A stretch of 47,325 nt of DNA from positions 1 to 47,325 of the forward strand of contig JADFYW010000022.1 in the NCBI GenBank assembly GCA_015232855.1, written 5' to 3'. The DNA comes from Fibrobacteria bacterium (lineage in GTDB: Bacteria > Fibrobacterota > Fibrobacteria > UBA11236 > JADFYW01). The notes under the pieces are model-generated. The model did not search any database, was not told the DNA's origin, and was given only the letters and a program-made list of their open reading frames with translations. Position 1 is the stretch's first letter. The number at the start of each line of letters is the position of its first letter. Of this stretch, positions 45,060 to 47,325 are shown in pieces. Both the position numbers and the translations under genes were made by a program.

Positions 45060-46487
45060 GTGATTAACAAACATATAGTAATCATCAGCCTGTTTCTTTG
45101 CCTGTTATCAATAGCACATTCCAGCGTATCCCGCATGCTGCTTGCAGATGAGGGAAACAACAAAATCCATTATTTTGATCTGGAAAACGAAGCCAACAAC
45201 TGGAGTGTTAATACACCTGATGGAAACCGGCAAATGCAGCTGATTGGAGACAGTCTCCTGCTGGTCAATCATACCAGTGGCTATTATATCATAAATCTTT
45301 CATCGCATCAGATAGAAAAGACATACAAAGGCGGGCTTGGAGGAATACGCTCCGCTTTGCGGATGCCCAATGGCCACACCTTCCTTGCAAGGAGCGTAAA
45401 CAGCGCAACGGTAATAGAACTTGACAAAGAAGATAAAACCATAAGGACCTTTGATTTTCCTAATACAGGGACCTTACGCTGCATGCATGTGACCGCACAG
45501 CACACCTTTCTCATCGGCTCCAATGGATTACTTATGGAGAGTGATACCAATGGGGACATCATCTGGAAAAAAGACCTGAGCAGCATTATTTCCAGCCCAC
45601 AGGCCTACCAGGTTGAAAGGCTGGCAAACGGAAATATCATGGCCTCATTTGGCTACGGAAAAAAAACAGTACTTATAGATACTTCAGGTGAAATGCTGCA
45701 GGAATTTCCCTCTTCCACTCACGGGGACAGTATTTATGCAAATTTTTTCGGGGGATTTCATCTCATGAAAAACGGACATCTTGTCCAGTCAAACTGGGTA
45801 GGTCATGGTTCCGGCCAAGGAGACAAAGGAAGGCAGGTTATAGAATACGACAGCCTTGGCAATATGATCTGGTGCTGGAAACAAGATGATAATATAATTT
45901 CATCGCTCCACAGCGTTTTGGTTATGGATAACCTTAACCCTAAGTATCTGCATACCTATATGGACGGCCCCCTTACGCCTTTTGCGAAATTTACCATAAC
46001 ATCCCCCAAAAGTGGTGATGACTGGCCAGCTAATTCTACCCAAAACATAACATGGACTACAACAGGGACAATTGATAGCGTAAAACTAGAGTATGGCATA
46101 AACGGTAACTGGACTCTTATCACCGCTTCTGCTCCAAACACCGGAAGTTATACCTGGCAACTTCCAGATAGTGGTCTCACCCCCGTTAAAATAAGAATTA
46201 GCAGTACAGATAGTTATATCAACAAAACACAAGACACCAGTTTTATCATTTCAAAGATTTTATCTGCCAATCCGGTACCCGGGGAAAAGTTCACTTTTTA
46301 TATAAATGGAAAACCCATATCTATACAAAAACCAGTATCCCGATTGAACATTTACGATTTATCCGGCAAATGTATAAGAATCATCGCATCTCCAAAAAAC
46401 CACAGTAAGCATACTTTAGATGTCCCTCCCGGACTCTACATCATTAGGTTCATCAATAGTCAAGTTACTCACTTAATAGCCCTGTAG
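45060..46487 (+). CDS. Secreted beta-propeller protein with Kre9-like and T9SS-type sorting domains
   Basis: A 475-residue exported protein. Signal peptide about 1-20 (ending AHS). Residues ~25-310 are an arylsulfotransferase/PQQ-like beta-propeller pattern: LLADEGNNKIHYFDLENE, LARSVNSATVIELDKED, then MLQEFPSSTH and NPKYLHTYMDG. A Kre9-like beta domain (~315-400; FTITSPKSGDDWPANSTQNI start) and a C-terminal sorting-like domain (LNIYDLSGKCIRI; PPGLYIIRF) follow. No catalytic residue is identified. The start is GTG, preceded by AAAGGAA; the plus-strand neighbour is the HzsA-like gene, separated by a palindromic element. Confidence 0.82.
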   Translation: MINKHIVIISLFLCLLSIAHSSVSRMLLADEGNNKIHYFDLENEANNWSVNTPDGNRQMQLIGDSLLLVNHTSGYYIINLSSHQIEKTYKGGLGGIRSALRMPNGHTFLARSVNSATVIELDKEDKTIRTFDFPNTGTLRCMHVTAQHTFLIGSNGLLMESDTNGDIIWKKDLSSIISSPQAYQVERLANGNIMASFGYGKKTVLIDTSGEMLQEFPSSTHGDSIYANFFGGFHLMKNGHLVQSNWVGHGSGQGDKGRQVIEYDSLGNMIWCWKQDDNIISSLHSVLVMDNLNPKYLHTYMDGPLTPFAKFTITSPKSGDDWPANSTQNITWTTTGTIDSVKLEYGINGNWTLITASAPNTGSYTWQLPDSGLTPVKIRISSTDSYINKTQDTSFIISKILSANPVPGEKFTFYINGKPISIQKPVSRLNIYDLSGKCIRIIASPKNHSKHTLDVPPGLYIIRFINSQVTHLIAL

Positions 46488-46489
46488 CC

Positions 46490-46703
46490 AGTTATCAGTC
46501 GTCAGTTATCAGTATTCAGTATTCAGAATGCTTTTGGCTACGTTTAACGACACTTAGAGTAGAATAACAAAGGGAGACAGTCATTCCGGACAAGCCCGCC
46601 TTCCATAGCACGCTATGTGCGGAGGGCAGGCCGGAATGACTGGTTTTGAGATAGATGTTTATTAATGGAATGACTGAATACTGACAACTGACGACTGATA
46701 ACT
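46490..46703. mobile_element. Non-coding MITE-like element with 31-bp terminal inverted repeats
   Basis: The 214-base element is bounded by inverted repeats at 46490-46520 and 46673-46703 that match at 30 of 31 positions (outer part AGTTATCAGTCGTCAGTT). Within it, GTCATTCCGG (46580-46589) and CCGGAATGAC (46631-46640) form a perfect 10-bp stem around a second hairpin containing CATAG/CTATG. No transposase or clear target duplication is seen. It lies exactly between two convergent genes: the TAG stop of the plus gene ends at 46487 and the stop of the minus gene (46702-46704) overlaps the right end. Confidence 0.72.
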
Positions 46704-47325
46704 AATATTGTGCAGCGCAATTCACAGCCGGATCCTGACCAGTGCGAACTACTCCCTGCCGGTAGGATTTTTCTTCTGTACCATTTGGTGTAATAAACCG
46801 GACTTTCCATATGTAGACACCCGTACCTACAAAATCTCCGGCAAGATCACGCTGGTTCCATACAAGCCAGCTCTGTAGTCCATAAGCACTCCGTCTTGCG
46901 GGATTAAGTAATTCTCCACAACTTCCAAATTCCTGTACAGACTGGTGTATAAATTTTCCAAAATGATCAAATATTGAAATGTCCGCTGTATATCCTTCTT
47001 TACTGAATACCTGTATTGCAGACAGGCAAAGTTCAGGGAATACCGTTTGCCCGGTTTCTTCATGACTGGCTGAAGTACATCCTCCATTAGATTCAGCAAC
47101 CGTTCCATCCATTCTTAAACCAACCGGTTTTACCCACATCTGCTGGTATTCAAGTACTCCGGATTCACCAGCGTTTTGTATAACATTGAGGCCTGGAAGA
47201 GCTGTTCCATTCCTGTCGGTATTAATATTTACCACAATAGACCTGGGATCAGAAACTGGAATACCAGAAACCGGTATAAATGTCCCGGAATGCACAATAG
47301 TTGAGGGCTGAGAAATCCCCTGGAT
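46702..47325 (-). CDS. Secreted protein, C-terminal part with FlgD-Ig-like domain (partial)
   Basis: The reading frame is open to the window edge, so the 5' end is missing; 207 residues are visible. The last ~95 form an Ig-like FlgD or gliding-motility C-terminal domain: DISIFDHFGKFIHQSV, LVWNQRDLAGDFVGTGVYIW and a final KVRFITPNGTEE strand. Such domains cap many large secreted proteins in this group. The visible upstream part has a beta-rich LEYQQMWVKPVGLRMDG segment. The function of the whole protein cannot be inferred. The sequence ends at the right side of the MITE-like element. Confidence 0.75.
   Translation of the reverse strand: MQGISQPSTIVHSGTFIPVSGIPVSDPRSIVVNINTDRNGTALPGLNVIQNAGESGVLEYQQMWVKPVGLRMDGTVAESNGGCTSASHEETGQTVFPELCLSAIQVFSKEGYTADISIFDHFGKFIHQSVQEFGSCGELLNPARRSAYGLQSWLVWNQRDLAGDFVGTGVYIWKVRFITPNGTEEKSYRQGVVRTGQDPAVNCAAQY

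Noticed and set aside
44780-45067. 95-codon ORF between the HzsA-like gene and the beta-propeller gene
   Set aside because: It reads through the palindromic element (44801-44994), has repeat-derived sequence, and overlaps the next gene's start.

Overview
The window is a moderately AT-rich bacterial chromosome segment packed with housekeeping genes, followed by a block of large secreted proteins. Three things point to the FCB superphylum: Bacteroidetes-type topoisomerase IV subunits (TOPRIM motif EGDSASGS), C-terminal domains resembling type IX secretion (T9SS) sorting signals, and large PPC, Kre9-like and FlgD-Ig-like surface proteins. A lineage such as Fibrobacterota (Chitinivibrionia-like) is my best guess. 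It is an inference: no rRNA gene or other decisive marker is present. Several genes start with TTG or GTG behind good Shine-Dalgarno sequences. I see no tRNA, rRNA, CRISPR array, transposase or prophage gene.

Layout. (1) 1-5.5 kb: recA; a secreted protein of unknown role; a small BamE/SmpA-like lipoprotein; and a large lipoprotein ending in a formylglycine-generating-enzyme-like (FGE/SUMF1) fold. (2) 5.5-11.2 kb, minus strand: rpmA, rplU, a secreted parvulin isomerase, a diacylglycerol-kinase-family lipid kinase, a SanA/ElyC-type protein, ndk, and a fusion of an FHA domain, one membrane span and a lytic transglycosylase. (3) 11.35-17.7 kb, plus strand: a transmembrane Ser/Thr kinase with BIG2-like and PEGA domains, divergent from the FHA-transglycosylase gene, then parE-parC. 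(4) 17.75-25.2 kb, minus strand: accC, a pilT-like ATPase and accB, then a very acidic repetitive TPR protein, a Trm112-like protein and accA. (5) 25.2-34.6 kb, minus strand: a glycan cluster (three GT2 enzymes, a TIGR00661-like glycosyltransferase, rmlD), a PAS-GAF-SpoIIE phosphatase, a sulfotransferase-like protein and an aminotransferase. (6) 34.8-37.9 kb: a VanZ-like membrane protein and typA/bipA. (7) 38-47.3 kb: an 11-domain Kre9/PPC lipoprotein, a diheme hydrazine-synthase-alpha-like protein with a sorting domain, a beta-propeller protein with a sorting domain, and the 3' part of a FlgD-Ig-like secreted protein. Two palindromic, MITE-like repeats lie between the last genes.

How the genes may work together. 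The kinase plus the FHA-transglycosylase could form a phospho-signalling unit acting on peptidoglycan: a PEGA ectodomain senses, the kinase phosphorylates, and the FHA domain relays across the membrane to a periplasmic muramidase. The accA/accB/accC genes supply malonyl-CoA, but accD is not here. The glycan cluster has polyprenol-phosphate-sugar-type synthases and one GT2 enzyme fused to a scaffold like that of initiating phosphoglycosyltransferases but without their catalytic domain. The last block looks like a surface or secreted-protein island that includes an unusual c-type-cytochrome-like protein.
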